A stretch of 64,000 bases of DNA. Source: an uncultured Alphaproteobacteria bacterium. Its GTDB lineage: Bacteria > Pseudomonadota > Alphaproteobacteria > Caulobacterales > Parvularculaceae. The notes below the pieces were generated by a model that was given only the letters and a program-made list of their open reading frames with translations, made no database searches and was not told the origin of the DNA. Positions 16,443-25,541 of this stretch are shown here, piece after piece. The first letter of the stretch is position 1. Every line of letters begins with the position of its first letter. A program made the position numbers and the translations under genes. The DNA lies in NCBI GenBank assembly GCA_902826095.1, contig CADEDN010000002.1, positions 124,001 to 188,000 of the forward strand, given 5' to 3'.

Positions 16443-18062
16443 CTAATCGGCGTTGTAGCCGAATTTCGCCGCCCACGGGGCGAGGATCGGCAGCGCCGGC
16501 GCCATGCTTTCCGTGTAGCGCCGCCATTTTCCGATCGACGTGTCATAGGGCTTTTCGATCACCTGCTTGGCGCTTGGCGTTTTCACGGCGCGGCCGAGCG
16601 CGGTCTGCCGGTAATTGCGGACATTGTCGTCCCATTCGACGCCGAGAAAGGCGAGAATGCGCGAGATCTCGCCGTCAAAATCCTCAACGACATTTTCGTA
16701 TCGAACTTCGTGAACATTGAGCGGCGTTTTCGTCCTCATCATCTCGCCGATCGTCATGACGCGATCGTAAAACGCCGCCGCCGTTTCAAGATCGAGAAAA
16801 TGCGCCATGCCGGCATTGACCTGAAAATGCTGCTGGAAGGCGCTGAAAACCGCGTCGCGCGGATCGCGCACCATGAAAATGATCTTTGCATCCGGAAAGA
16901 GTCGCCAGATGAGCGCGAGCTGCGCGGTGTTGAGCGGCAATTTGTCGACGACGATGTCGCGCTCACGCCGCCCTGCGAGCGTTTTCTTCGCGCGCGCCCA
17001 ATAGGCCGACCGCAGGGCGTTGACATCATTTTGCGACAGCCTCGGCAACATATCGAGGCCATCGTCGGAAAGCGAAAAGCGCCGCCATGAATCGACGAAA
17101 TTGTCTTCTTCCTCCATAACGCCGATGCGCGGATGCGACGACAGGATCTGGTCAAGCCAGGTGGTGCCGGAGCGAACGAACCCCATCAAGAACACGGGCG
17201 CCTGCTCTTCGAGCGCCGCGCAGCGCGGCCAATCAGCGGGCGCCTGAACCGCCAGAAACCGGATCATCCGATCGAGATTTTCGGTCAGCAGCGGGCTCGG
17301 CGTCGATTTTGCGAGTTCCTGGTCGAGAATCGATTGCAGCCGGTTCGCCTCCGCGTAATGCGTAAAGGCGTCCGCATAAGCGCCCTGTCTATCTTTGGCG
17401 GTCGCGACAAGGTGATGCAAACGCGACTGATTGCGCCAATTGACGTCGGGACCGGACGTGAACAACGGCTCGGCGGCGGCGATGACGGCGTCGTTGCGGC
17501 GATCGCGCAGATCGATTTCGATCGCCGATATTTGCGCGATTTCGTTCGAGGGATCGGCGCGAAGGGCGTCGGCCGCAAGGCTGCGCGCGCGATCGATATC
17601 ATGAATGGTTTCAAAGAATCGCGCAGCGCGCGCGAGCACGGTCGCTGAATCCGGCTCCGCGGCGATCGCCTTTTCGAAAGTTTCGCGGGCGCGTTCCTTT
17701 CGATCGGTCAGGTAAAAGATTTCCGCAAGATGGCACCATGCGTCGCCCGAAAGAGGATCGCCCGCGACGGCTTCAGTGAACGCGCGCTCGCCCTGAACGA
17801 AGTCTCCGCGTTCCTTGTAAAGGACGCCGAGCCAGTAAAGCAGCGCGGGGCGCCCCGGCTCGATCTGGTTTGCGCGGATGAAGGCCCGAAGCGCCTCAAC
17901 GTTGCGTCCTTGCCGAAAGGCGGAAAATCCGATGATCTGCAGCGCGCCGACATCGTTCGGATTGCGCGCAAGCATCGTCTGGGCGACGCCCATGGCGCGC
18001 GCGAAATCGCCAGCATGGGCGGCGGCGAGGCCTTCATCAAATGGCGAGTTTCCGGCGTTCAT
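16443..18062 (-). CDS. TPR-repeat sulfotransferase
   Basis: The 539-residue protein has an N-terminal set of tetratricopeptide repeats (about 1-230; for example RPALLYWLGVLYKERGDFVQ). A sulfotransferase domain follows (about 270-535). The PAPS 5'-phosphosulfate loop is FLMGFVRSGTTWLDQILSSH, and the 3'-phosphate motif is IIFMVRDPRDAVFSAFQQHF. Such fusions transfer sulfate from PAPS to an unknown acceptor, with the repeats probably holding the partner. It is the first intact chromosomal gene beyond the ICE and stands alone, divergent from mnmA. There is no signal peptide, so it should act in the cytoplasm. Confidence 0.9.
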   Translation of the reverse strand: MNAGNSPFDEGLAAAHAGDFARAMGVAQTMLARNPNDVGALQIIGFSAFRQGRNVEALRAFIRANQIEPGRPALLYWLGVLYKERGDFVQGERAFTEAVAGDPLSGDAWCHLAEIFYLTDRKERARETFEKAIAAEPDSATVLARAARFFETIHDIDRARSLAADALRADPSNEIAQISAIEIDLRDRRNDAVIAAAEPLFTSGPDVNWRNQSRLHHLVATAKDRQGAYADAFTHYAEANRLQSILDQELAKSTPSPLLTENLDRMIRFLAVQAPADWPRCAALEEQAPVFLMGFVRSGTTWLDQILSSHPRIGVMEEEDNFVDSWRRFSLSDDGLDMLPRLSQNDVNALRSAYWARAKKTLAGRRERDIVVDKLPLNTAQLALIWRLFPDAKIIFMVRDPRDAVFSAFQQHFQVNAGMAHFLDLETAAAFYDRVMTIGEMMRTKTPLNVHEVRYENVVEDFDGEISRILAFLGVEWDDNVRNYRQTALGRAVKTPSAKQVIEKPYDTSIGKWRRYTESMAPALPILAPWAAKFGYNAD

Positions 18063-18215
18063 GGCTGTCTATTGAACGCGGCCGGGGCGAACGGGCAATA
18101 GTCGCGCCCGGCGCGAAAGGGGAAACCGGTTTCGCGCGCAAAGGCGCGCCAAATCAACTACCGCGCCGCGCCGCCGCTGGATATTCGCCCGTCCGCTCCC
18201 TATGTTCCGCGCGCC

Positions 18216-19388
18216 ATGCCCGGAATTGCTGAATTGTCGCGCCTTGATGCGCCCCGGATCGACCTCGGCCTGCCCGTGGGATCGCGGGTCGTCGTCGCCA
18301 TGTCGGGCGGCGTCGACTCGTCGGTGACGGCGGCGCTCGTCAAACATGCCGGCTATGACGCCATCGGCGTCACCTTGCAACTTTATGACCATGGCGTCGC
18401 CATCCAGAAGAAAGGCGCGTGCTGCGCCGGGCAGGACATTCAGGATGCGCGCAATGTCGCCGCGCGGCTCGGCATTCCTCATTATGTTCTCGACTATGAA
18501 GATCGCTTTTCACAGGACGTGATGGAGGATTTCGCCGACACTTATCTCGCCGGCGCGACGCCGATCCCGTGCATCCGCTGCAATGAGCGGGTGAAATTCC
18601 GCGATCTGATGGATGTCGCGCGCGATCTTGGCGGCGCCGCCATGGCGACCGGGCATTATATCCGCCGCGTCGACGGCCCCGGCGGCGCGGAGCTGCGCCG
18701 CGCGAAAGACGCAAGCCGCGATCAGAGCTATTTCCTGTTCTCGACGACGCGCGAACAATTGGACTTCCTGCGATTTCCGCTTGGCGACCTGCCGAAGGAC
18801 GAAGTCCGCCGCATCGCCGGCGCATTCGGCCTCGTCGTCGCCGACAAGCCCGACAGCCAGGACATCTGCTTCGTGCCGGAAGGAAAATACGCTTCGGTCG
18901 TCGAGCGGCTGCGGCCGGGATCGGCCGAGCCCGGCGAAATCGTCCATACGGACGGCGCGGTCATCGGAACACATCCCGGCGTCATTCACTATACGGTCGG
19001 CCAGCGGCGCGGGCTCGGTGTCGCGATCGGCGCGCCCTTGTTCGTCGTCCGCCTAGACGCCGACAAGCGGCAAGTGATCGTCGGTCCGCGCGAGGCGCTG
19101 ATGGTGAAGCGCCTCCGGTTGAAGGAAACGTCATGGATCGGCGACGGCGCCATCATCGACGCCGCCCAAGATGGCGTTGCGGTCGCCGTCCGGGTGCGCT
19201 CGACCCGTCCGCCAAAGGCGGCGCGCCTTATTTGGAGTGGCGGCGTGATGGTCGACTTCGACGATGTCGAGGAGGGCGTCGCGCCGGGGCAGGCCTGTGT
19301 CTTCTACTCGCCGGAGCCGGGGCATGACCGCGTGCTCGGCGGCGGCTGGATCGCCGCGACGCAAGCGGCGTCGGAGCCCATTCGATAA
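18216..19388 (+). CDS. mnmA: tRNA-specific 2-thiouridylase MnmA
   Basis: MnmA thiolates U34 of tRNA-Lys, -Glu and -Gln. The 390-residue protein has the ATP-pyrophosphatase P-loop SGGVDSS (residues 30-36), the catalytic cysteine Cys122 in [11 protein letters not shown] and the persulfide cysteine Cys218 in [10 protein letters not shown]. The usual central and C-terminal beta-barrel domains follow ([20 protein letters not shown]). About 20 extra residues precede the family start, which is common in alphaproteobacteria. All key residues are present. Confidence 0.97.
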   Translation: MPGIAELSRLDAPRIDLGLPVGSRVVVAMSGGVDSSVTAALVKHAGYDAIGVTLQLYDHGVAIQKKGACCAGQDIQDARNVAARLGIPHYVLDYEDRFSQDVMEDFADTYLAGATPIPCIRCNERVKFRDLMDVARDLGGAAMATGHYIRRVDGPGGAELRRAKDASRDQSYFLFSTTREQLDFLRFPLGDLPKDEVRRIAGAFGLVVADKPDSQDICFVPEGKYASVVERLRPGSAEPGEIVHTDGAVIGTHPGVIHYTVGQRRGLGVAIGAPLFVVRLDADKRQVIVGPREALMVKRLRLKETSWIGDGAIIDAAQDGVAVAVRVRSTRPPKAARLIWSGGVMVDFDDVEEGVAPGQACVFYSPEPGHDRVLGGGWIAATQAASEPIR

Positions 19389-19469
19389 GCGAGGGTCCGC
19401 CTCGCCGGGCTTGCGCCTGAGGGCGGTTTCATCCAGTACCGGCGCCATTCTTCATTCGCGGAAGGGCCC

Positions 19470-19838
19470 ATGGCCAAGAAACTCTATAATTGCCTCAAAT
19501 GCGTCGCCTATTGCTGCACCTACACGCTCATTCCGGCGACAAAGCGGGACGTCAAGCGCCTCGCCAAGCATTTCGACGTGACGCCGCGCGAAGCGGAGAA
19601 GAAATTCACCAAGAAGGGCGACAAGGAATTCCCACGCGTTCTTCGTCACCATGACGACAAGCACTTCCAGACGGCCTGCATGTTCCTCGACCAGAAGACG
19701 CGCCAGTGCACCGTCTATGAGGCCCGCCCGCAGATCTGCCGCGATTTCCCGACGCAATCGCGTTGCGGCTATTACGAGTTTTTGAAATTCGAGCGCGAGG
19801 TCCAGGACGATCCCAAATGGGTCGCGACGACGGATTAG
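19470..19838 (+). CDS. YkgJ-type cysteine cluster protein
   Basis: This 122-residue protein has eight cysteines in the CxxCxxxCC ... C ... C ... C ... C arrangement (residues 8, 11, 15, 16, 70, 80, 90 and 98) of the CxxCxxCC/YkgJ family, which probably binds zinc or an Fe-S cluster. TVYEARPQICRDFP is the characteristic late motif. It is separated by only six bases from the following oxidase gene and may be co-transcribed with it. The function is not known. Confidence 0.85.
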   Translation: MAKKLYNCLKCVAYCCTYTLIPATKRDVKRLAKHFDVTPREAEKKFTKKGDKEFPRVLRHHDDKHFQTACMFLDQKTRQCTVYEARPQICRDFPTQSRCGYYEFLKFEREVQDDPKWVATTD

Positions 19839-19844
19839 TCGGCG

Positions 19845-20951
19845 ATGGCTGAGCGCGTCGACACGGTCGTCATCGGCGCCGGCGTCATCGGGCTCGCGGT
19901 CGCGCGCGCGCTTGCGCTTTCCGGGCGCGAGGTCATCGTCCTCGAAAAGCACGACGCCTTCGGGACGCAGACCTCGTCAAGAAACTCCGAAGTCATTCAC
20001 GCCGGAATCTATTATCGCCCAGGAGGCTTGCGCGCGCGGCTTTGCGTCGAGGGCCGGAAGAAACTCTACGCCTATGCCGGCGAGCGGGGCGTCAGCCATC
20101 TCAACTGCGAAAAGCTGATCGTCGCGACGTCCGAGGCGGAAACGCCAAAATTGAGCGCGGTGAGGGCGACCGCGCGCGCGAACGGCGTTGACGATCTGGC
20201 GTTGATTTCGGGCGCGGCGGCGGCGCGCCTCGAACCCGGGCTTCACTGCGTCGCCGCGCTTCGCTCGCCCTCAACCGGAATCATCGACAGTCATGCGCTG
20301 ATGCTGGCGCTGCTTGGCGATCTTGAAAATGCGGGCGGGGTCTTGTCGCTGTTGTCGCCGGTGGTCGGCGGGCGCGTCGCCGGCGAGGCGATCGAAATTG
20401 ATGTCGGCGGCGACGCGCCGATGACATTGTCGGCGAACCTCGTCGTCAATTCCGGCGGTCTTTATGCGGATCAGATCGCCCGTTCGATCGCCGGGCTCGA
20501 CCCGGCGTTCATTCCTGCGATCCGACCGGCGAAGGGGCAATATTTCACTTATTCGGGGAGGGCGCCGTTTTCGCGACTGATCTATCCTCTGCATACGGCG
20601 GATAGTCAGGGCGTGCACTACACCCGCGATCAGGGCGGTCAAGCGCGCCTCGGGCCGGACATCAGATGGGACGCGCCGCTCGGCGATTATTCGGTCGACG
20701 AAACGCGTCTTGACGGATTTGTCGCGAGCGTGTCGCGCTTCTGGCCGACGCTCGATCCCGCGCGCCTCAATCCCGGCTACGCCGGCCAGCGCCCCAAAGC
20801 GACAGGGCCGGGGGAGGAGGGCGATTTCCTGATTCTTGGCCCCAAAGCCCATGGATCGCGCGGCTATATCGGACTCTACGCCATGGAATCGCCGGGCCTC
20901 ACTGCTTGCCTTGCGATCGGCGATCATGTCGCGGCGCTCGCGCGCGGCTGA
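19845..20951 (+). CDS. FAD-dependent oxidoreductase, L-2-hydroxyglutarate oxidase (LhgO) type
   Basis: The 368-residue protein begins with an FAD-binding Rossmann motif (VVIGAGVIGLAVARALALSG). It continues with TSSRNSEVIHAGIYY, a signature of L-2-hydroxyglutarate and related DAO-family dehydrogenases, and ends with the second FAD contact GYIGLYAMESPGLTACLAIG. It would oxidise a 2-hydroxy acid, most likely L-2-hydroxyglutarate, and pass electrons to oxygen or quinone. Substrate assignment within the family is uncertain. It follows the cysteine-cluster gene by six bases. Confidence 0.85.
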   Translation: MAERVDTVVIGAGVIGLAVARALALSGREVIVLEKHDAFGTQTSSRNSEVIHAGIYYRPGGLRARLCVEGRKKLYAYAGERGVSHLNCEKLIVATSEAETPKLSAVRATARANGVDDLALISGAAAARLEPGLHCVAALRSPSTGIIDSHALMLALLGDLENAGGVLSLLSPVVGGRVAGEAIEIDVGGDAPMTLSANLVVNSGGLYADQIARSIAGLDPAFIPAIRPAKGQYFTYSGRAPFSRLIYPLHTADSQGVHYTRDQGGQARLGPDIRWDAPLGDYSVDETRLDGFVASVSRFWPTLDPARLNPGYAGQRPKATGPGEEGDFLILGPKAHGSRGYIGLYAMESPGLTACLAIGDHVAALARG

Positions 20952-20993
20952 CGCCCGTGATAGCCTGCCCCAAGGGGCATCGAGGGGCCGACC

Positions 20994-22103
20994 ATGACGA
21001 CAAGGACCGACGCGCGCGCAATCGCCGCGCAGACGCTGCCCGGCGAGGAAGAACTTCGCTTCATCCGCAATTTTCACGATGTCTTCCTCAGCATCGGCAT
21101 TTTGATGTTCGCGGCCGGTCTTGGGATCGCGACGGCGATCCTTGTCGGGCCGATGCTGGCGGACGCGGCGCAAGCGGGCGGCGACGGATTTCGCCGTGCG
21201 CTGACGATTGTCGCCGCCGCCGCCGGCGCCGATGCGCTGGTCATGTGGCTGATGGCGGAGTTCTTCGCGAGAGGCCGCCGGCTTTTCCTGCCGTCGATTG
21301 TCATCCTGATCGCCTTCAGCATATTCGCGTTTGTCGGGGCTGGCGCCGCCTATGGCGCGATCGTCAATCTTGACCAGGCGTTCTTCGACCGGCTGGACGG
21401 CGCCGGCGTCGAAGGCGCCGTCCGTCAGGCGTCGGAATTTTTCATCGTCGTGTCCGCGGCGACGACATTGGCGATTTTCGCTTTTTATGCGCGCATGAAA
21501 CTCCCCTTCGCCATGGGTCTTGGCGCGATGTCGCTGACCGGCGTCTTCATGGCGGGCGCCTTTTACGCCTGGCCGGAAAAGGGGCTCGACCTATACCAGC
21601 CGATGCAGCTGGTTTCGGGCCTCTTCCTGTTCCTGCTCGGCGTCGTTTACGACGCGCGCGATCCAGAGCGGCGCACGCGCATTTCCGACAACGGCTTCTG
21701 GCTGCATTTCTTTGCGGCGCCGCTGATCCTCAATTCCGCGCTCGGCTTGCTGGTCGGCGTCGACAGCGTGATGGACCGGCAAACGGGCGCCGCAATCGTC
21801 ACGCTCGGCGTCGTCTTCGCGTTCGCTTTCGTTTCCCTGCTGATCAATCGGCGCGCGCTGCTCGTCGCCGGCCTCGCCTATGCGCTGATCTCCGCCGGCT
21901 TTCTGATTTCGAAAATCGGCCTCTCCGGCGCATGGACGATCGCCGTCACCTTGCTCGTCCTCGGCGGCGTGATGGTGCTTCTCGGCGGCGGCTGGCATTC
22001 GCTCCGCCGCGTCATCGTCGCGCCTTTCCCGAAGACCGGCCTCATCGCGCGGATCATCCCGCCGGAGCCGTCCAGGGAAGAGCGTCGCCGGGTCAGCGAG
22101 TAG
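20994..22103 (+). CDS. Multi-pass membrane protein of unknown function
   Basis: The 369-residue protein has about ten hydrophobic segments from residue 27 to the end, for example IGILMFAAGLGIATAILVG and AWTIAVTLLVLGGVMVLLGG. A short hydrophilic start and an Arg/Glu-rich tail lie on the cytoplasmic side. The layout recalls DUF2157-like membrane proteins, but the family is not certain. A GAGGGG ribosome site lies just ahead of the ATG. It ends shortly before the tRNA-Met gene. Confidence 0.75.
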   Translation: MTTRTDARAIAAQTLPGEEELRFIRNFHDVFLSIGILMFAAGLGIATAILVGPMLADAAQAGGDGFRRALTIVAAAAGADALVMWLMAEFFARGRRLFLPSIVILIAFSIFAFVGAGAAYGAIVNLDQAFFDRLDGAGVEGAVRQASEFFIVVSAATTLAIFAFYARMKLPFAMGLGAMSLTGVFMAGAFYAWPEKGLDLYQPMQLVSGLFLFLLGVVYDARDPERRTRISDNGFWLHFFAAPLILNSALGLLVGVDSVMDRQTGAAIVTLGVVFAFAFVSLLINRRALLVAGLAYALISAGFLISKIGLSGAWTIAVTLLVLGGVMVLLGGGWHSLRRVIVAPFPKTGLIARIIPPEPSREERRRVSE

Positions 22104-22149
22104 CTTCTTGCAGCCCCGCCGGACTGCCGGTATAGGCCTGAGCCTTTCC

Positions 22150-22226
22150 GGCGGGGTAGCTCAGTTGGTGAGAGCGCAGGATTCATAACCCTGAGGTCGG
22201 CAGTTCAATTCTGCCCCCCGCTACCA
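22150..22226 (+). tRNA. tRNA-Met(CAT), elongator type, occupied by the satellite
   Basis: All arms fold: acceptor GGCGGGG with CCCCGCT (first pair G-U), D arm GCTC...GAGC, anticodon arm with loop TTCATAA (anticodon CAT), T arm GGCAG-TTCAATT-CTGCC and an encoded CCA. The first acceptor pair and D arm agree with elongator rather than initiator tRNA-Met. The 3' 47 bases (22180-22226) are repeated at 31754-31800. The element therefore integrated in this gene while leaving a complete tRNA. Confidence 0.95.
22180..22226 (+). repeat. attL: 47-bp direct repeat, tRNA-Met copy
   Basis: The repeat runs from the anticodon stem through the encoded CCA of the functional tRNA-Met. It is identical over 47 bases to 31754-31800. 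Sequence diverges at once on both sides. Confidence 0.95.
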
Positions 22227-22287
22227 ATCATTTCAATAAGTTAGACGCATCGCGCGGAAGAACGGAAAGGGTCCGTTTACAGGCCGT

Positions 22288-23370
22288 TTACACGGGCGTT
22301 CCGTTTTTGGACCTGTCGCGCATCCGTTCAATCGCGGATTTGATCACCGCCTTTCGGCTGATATATCGGCGACGGATGCGAGCGGACTTGCCCGTCTCCC
22401 AACCCATAATCTCGTCAACGTCGCGATCTTCGAAGCCGCGCTGCATTAGCCGCGTTGCGAAAGTTCCGCGTAGATCGTGAAGCGTTTTCCCTGTGGCGAC
22501 CTTGTCGCCTTCGGTCCGCATTTCGTTCGCTTCGGTTCTCGCTCGCTCCACCGCCATTGCGAACCCTCGCGGCGTGAAGGGCTTGCCATGATGGTTCGTG
22601 ACGACAGTAACGGCCGACCTTGGGAAATCGGCGAGCAATGCGGACGTTTCATCATATAGCGGAATGATTTGCTCTACGCCGGTTTTGGAACGCTTCCGCT
22701 CTATATGCGTTTCTTTGACCTCATCCCACCGCAGCGTCACAAGATCGCCGCGGGAAAGTCCAGTCCACGCCGCCAACTTGAACGCTCGGGCTACATGGGC
22801 GCTCATTTCCGCAGCTACCGCCTCAATCTCATGATCTTCCCAAACCACGTCGGACCGATCCGCCTTATAGACTGACGGCATTCCCGCGGCCGGATTGTGC
22901 ATCACCCAACCGCGTTGAAGTCCCCACGATAAGACACGAGATAGAACTTGCATCGCGTAAGCCGCCTGTCGGGGAGCATGCGCCCAACGGTCACGCCATT
23001 CGAGAATCGAACCGCGCATCCGAAGATCGGAAAACAAGCGCAACGAAGCCCGGCCGAATTCCAATCGGGCGCGATCAATCCACATTCGATAGTCGCGCCT
23101 TGTGTAGTCGGCCAATTTCTTGAAATCCGGACTGCTAAGATACGCCACGGCCAAACCTTCGAACGTTTCGCGGCGAGGTTGACCCTTTTCGCTTTGCGCC
23201 TTGACCAATGCGGTCAATGCGTCCGGAGTCAAAGCCGGTTTACGAACGCCGTCCGCTTCCATGATCTTCGGACCGCCGCGCCATGCGTAGACATGCCAGC
23301 GGGTGGTCCCGGACGCTAAGCGGCGTCTGACGAAGTGGACGCCTTCAATTCCATGCGGTTTGCTTGCCAT
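22288..23370 (-). CDS. int: Tyrosine recombinase / satellite integrase
   Basis: This 360-residue integrase ends 61 bases from attL. The catalytic domain shows Arg207 (WTGLSRGDLVTLRW), His298-x-x-Arg301 (HDLRGTFATRL), Trp324 in place of the second histidine (IMGWETG) and the nucleophile Tyr336 (RRRYISR). An N-terminal arm domain and a core-binding domain (about 80-165) precede it. Its start overlaps the end of the small upstream gene by 55 bases, so it belongs to the same leftward transcript as the capsid genes. It is the enzyme expected to act on the tRNA-Met att sites. Confidence 0.95.
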   Translation of the reverse strand: MASKPHGIEGVHFVRRRLASGTTRWHVYAWRGGPKIMEADGVRKPALTPDALTALVKAQSEKGQPRRETFEGLAVAYLSSPDFKKLADYTRRDYRMWIDRARLEFGRASLRLFSDLRMRGSILEWRDRWAHAPRQAAYAMQVLSRVLSWGLQRGWVMHNPAAGMPSVYKADRSDVVWEDHEIEAVAAEMSAHVARAFKLAAWTGLSRGDLVTLRWDEVKETHIERKRSKTGVEQIIPLYDETSALLADFPRSAVTVVTNHHGKPFTPRGFAMAVERARTEANEMRTEGDKVATGKTLHDLRGTFATRLMQRGFEDRDVDEIMGWETGKSARIRRRYISRKAVIKSAIERMRDRSKNGTPV

Positions 23371-23522
23371 CGCTCAAACTCATCAACCGGCGCGGTTCGC
23401 TTGTCGAAGATGATTATTGCGCCATCAGGTTCGACGCGAAAGCCTGCAACATCAATGCCCGCCGCTTCGGCCGCTTTCACCGCCCGAACGATGCTCGCTT
23501 TATTGGGGTAACGGGCCGTCAC
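23316..23522 (-). CDS. Small conserved phage-type protein of unknown function
   Basis: From a GTG at 23522 that overlaps the preceding stop by four bases (GTGA), this encodes 68 residues (TARYPNKASIVRAVKAAEAA, then GFRVEPDGAIIIFDKR). Short proteins of this design, a basic helix followed by a beta hairpin, lie next to integrases in many alphaproteobacterial prophages. They may be DNA-binding accessory factors. An ATG-type start further upstream would overlap the neighbour much more, so the coupled GTG is preferred. The function is not known. Confidence 0.65.
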   Translation of the reverse strand: MTARYPNKASIVRAVKAAEAAGIDVAGFRVEPDGAIIIFDKRTAPVDEFERWQANRMELKASTSSDAA

Positions 23523-23875
23523 CGCTCCCGCCCTTCTTCGCGGAATGTCCCGACCGCCCGACGATTGCAGCGCTCGCATAAGCGGTTATGGCGGTGGACG
23601 CTTTCGAAGTTCTGACCGCACCCCATGCAAGCGCGGATGGCGGACGTATCGAGCGGATCGGGAGGGGTTGCGACCACCGCGAGTTCGTCAAGCGAGCCGC
23701 GATAACCGCGAGGAAGCCCATTCAGAAGGTCCGACTTCAATTCGTAATGCTCGCGCGTTCCGCGAGCGTGAGACACTACGCGGACCCGGACTTTGGACCC
23801 GCGTTCCCGCCACACGGCCTCAATTTTCGCCGCGAGGCGTTCCGCCCGTTCCTTCGTCAGATTCGTTCCGCGCAT
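23519..23875 (-). CDS. Small protein with four-cysteine zinc-finger motif
   Basis: From the ATG at 23875 this is a 118-residue protein. Its N-terminal half is basic (NLTKERAERLAAKIEAVWRE). Its C-terminal part has a CxxC ... CxxC pair (ACMGCGQNFESVHRHNRLCE and RC) that should bind one zinc ion. An ATG six codons earlier (23893) is possible. It resembles the zinc ribbons of small phage DNA-binding proteins. There is no HNH catalytic pattern, so a packaging endonuclease is not supported. It overlaps the next gene (GTGA). Confidence 0.65.
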   Translation of the reverse strand: MRGTNLTKERAERLAAKIEAVWRERGSKVRVRVVSHARGTREHYELKSDLLNGLPRGYRGSLDELAVVATPPDPLDTSAIRACMGCGQNFESVHRHNRLCERCNRRAVGTFREEGRER

Positions 23876-23957
23876 CTTCGGCCTCAAACGCAACTACCAA
23901 CTGGCGCGCCGCTTCACGAAGCGCGGCGAGATATTCCGGGGATTCCGTGTCGATCAT
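23820..23957 (-). CDS. Small acidic ORF coupled to the 123-residue gene
   Basis: A 45-residue frame starts with an ATG that overlaps the upstream stop by four bases (ATGA), the same coupling used by its neighbours. It ends inside the zinc-finger gene, overlapping that gene by 56 bases. The peptide is helical (SPEYLAALREAARQLVVAFE) and ends in an acidic, Gly/Thr-rich tail. The coupling suggests real translation; its size and overlap leave doubt. The function is unknown. Confidence 0.45.
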   Translation of the reverse strand: MIDTESPEYLAALREAARQLVVAFEAEDARNESDEGTGGTPRGEN

Positions 23958-24325
23958 TGAAGGCGCTCCCGGCGCGAGATTTCGTCTTCAATGTGGAATT
24001 GATCGGATGCGTTCGCGAGGATGAACGCTGCAAACTCGCGAGGCTTCGGCATGTCGCCCGCTTCCAAAATCTTCGCGGCCTTTTGGGCGAGTTTAGCCCG
24101 CACCGTAAGCGGGCGACCCATCATGTCGTTGATGATCGCTTGCGCCCGGCCAACGTCGCCGACTCCATCAGCGAAGGCTTGCGCGAGTTTCACCACCCAA
24201 GTTTCGAGTTGGTTCCGCACCAACGCCAATTCGACGTTTGAGAGTTCGTGCACGGCTTCGACGCCGCGTCCGTAGAGTTTCGATTGCAGAATCTTCAATG
24301 TGGTATCTTCGACAAACTCGCTCAT
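23954..24325 (-). CDS. Helical protein of unknown function next to portal
   Basis: The 123-residue protein is acidic at the start and almost entirely helical (LSNVELALVRNQLETWVVKL, REFAAFILANASDQFHIEDE). It begins four bases after the portal stop, with a GGAAAGG ribosome site inside the end of the portal gene. Position next to portal would fit a head-completion, scaffold or small-terminase-like role, but no family motif is visible to support any of these. Confidence 0.65.
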   Translation of the reverse strand: MSEFVEDTTLKILQSKLYGRGVEAVHELSNVELALVRNQLETWVVKLAQAFADGVGDVGRAQAIINDMMGRPLTVRAKLAQKAAKILEAGDMPKPREFAAFILANASDQFHIEDEISRRERLQ

Positions 24326-24329
24326 GTTC

Positions 24330-25541
24330 TCACCTTTCCGATGCGGCGGGACGTTCCGCCATTTGTTGCAGTTTCAACGGCGTGTGGTCGTCGCCGCCTT
24401 GAACGCCGCGAAGATTCTCAAAGCGGCGGATTTCGTTGGTCGATAGCGCGCCGATCTCGCGAGCGGTCCGATAGGATGCCCACCGCGCCGTCGCATCGCC
24501 GCGAAGTAGGCCGCTAAGATCGTGTTCAATGATGAACGTCCGCCGTCCTTCGGTCGTAAGAAGGCAACGCATCAAGGCTTGCTCCACGCGAGCCGCGAGC
24601 GGCGCAAGCGCGTTGCTCACCAAGTCTTGGGCCGCCTGTTGCGCCGATCCGTAGCTAACGCTTGTGGAGATTCCGACGCTGGCGGGCGGGACGCCGAAGA
24701 TACGGGCTACATCTTCGTTGGACAGTTTTCGGCTTTCGAGTAATTCCACTTCTTCGGCGTTGAAGCTGATATTTTCAGGCTTCATGCCCTCTTCAAGAAC
24801 AAGCGGTTTGCCAGCGTTGTGAGGCCCGGCGTGATCCGCGTCGAAAGAGTTGCGGATATTCTCGATTGCGCCGGGCTTTAGTCTTCCCGGGTGAGAAAGC
24901 GCGAAGGATGGACGAAGCCCGTTCGCAGCAAGATTTTCCATCACTTGGTTTTGAGCGATGGCGGTTCCAAGCGCGCCGCGGGCGATGGCGATAGGCGATC
25001 GGCCCACAAGCCCGTCGTCCGACGATGCGCGAACGTGCAAAACTTCCTCTTGAAGCAACACGGTCGCTTTGCCGCCCGCCTGCGAGACGCGATAGCGAAG
25101 CCGTCCCGACCCGAGTTGTTCAACTTGCACCGACGAAGGCGGGAGCGGCCATAGCGCGACGACTTGTCCGCGGCCGTTCCGTTCTATCCGGGCGTAGGCG
25201 TTGCCGGCGGTATCAAGCGACCGGACAAGGAATTCCCGGAGTTCGAACGCCGTCATAAGCGGATTGGCGAGGTCGCTGAGAACGTCCGCCAGCGGGCTTG
25301 AAGCGCGTTCCCGGTCGCCGTCTTCCAAGCGCCGATAGACTTTCAAGGGGACGCTTGCGAGCAATTCGGACCGAAGCGAGACGCAACGAACTGCGACCGC
25401 GAGATTGGAAAGAACCTTGGACGGGGTGACCAAGCCGGCGCCCGGATGACGCGCCACATTCCACATGCCGGGCGCATAGGCCGGGTTGTAGTCGGTTGTG
25501 CGGCGCTCATAGCCAAGCGCTGAGAACAAGCGGTCCAACAT
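24330..25541 (-). CDS. Phage portal protein, HK97 family
   Basis: The portal is the dodecameric ring at one vertex of the capsid through which DNA is pumped. From the ATG at 25541, which shares a base with the protease stop (TGATG), it has 403 residues. Family traits are AVRCVSLRSELLASVPLKVY near the start, DTAGNAYARIERNGRGQVVA, the tunnel-helix region and FGVPPASVGISTSVSYGSAQ, which matches the conserved stem motif of HK97 portals. A longer in-frame start exists but would overlap the protease deeply. It lies after protease and capsid in transcription order, the reverse of the usual phage order. Confidence 0.93.
   Translation of the reverse strand: MLDRLFSALGYERRTTDYNPAYAPGMWNVARHPGAGLVTPSKVLSNLAVAVRCVSLRSELLASVPLKVYRRLEDGDRERASSPLADVLSDLANPLMTAFELREFLVRSLDTAGNAYARIERNGRGQVVALWPLPPSSVQVEQLGSGRLRYRVSQAGGKATVLLQEEVLHVRASSDDGLVGRSPIAIARGALGTAIAQNQVMENLAANGLRPSFALSHPGRLKPGAIENIRNSFDADHAGPHNAGKPLVLEEGMKPENISFNAEEVELLESRKLSNEDVARIFGVPPASVGISTSVSYGSAQQAAQDLVSNALAPLAARVEQALMRCLLTTEGRRTFIIEHDLSGLLRGDATARWASYRTAREIGALSTNEIRRFENLRGVQGGDDHTPLKLQQMAERPAASER

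Noticed and set aside
23519-23875. HNH endonuclease for packaging
   Set aside because: There are two CxxC pairs but no His-Asn-His catalytic pattern; only a zinc-binding motif can be supported.
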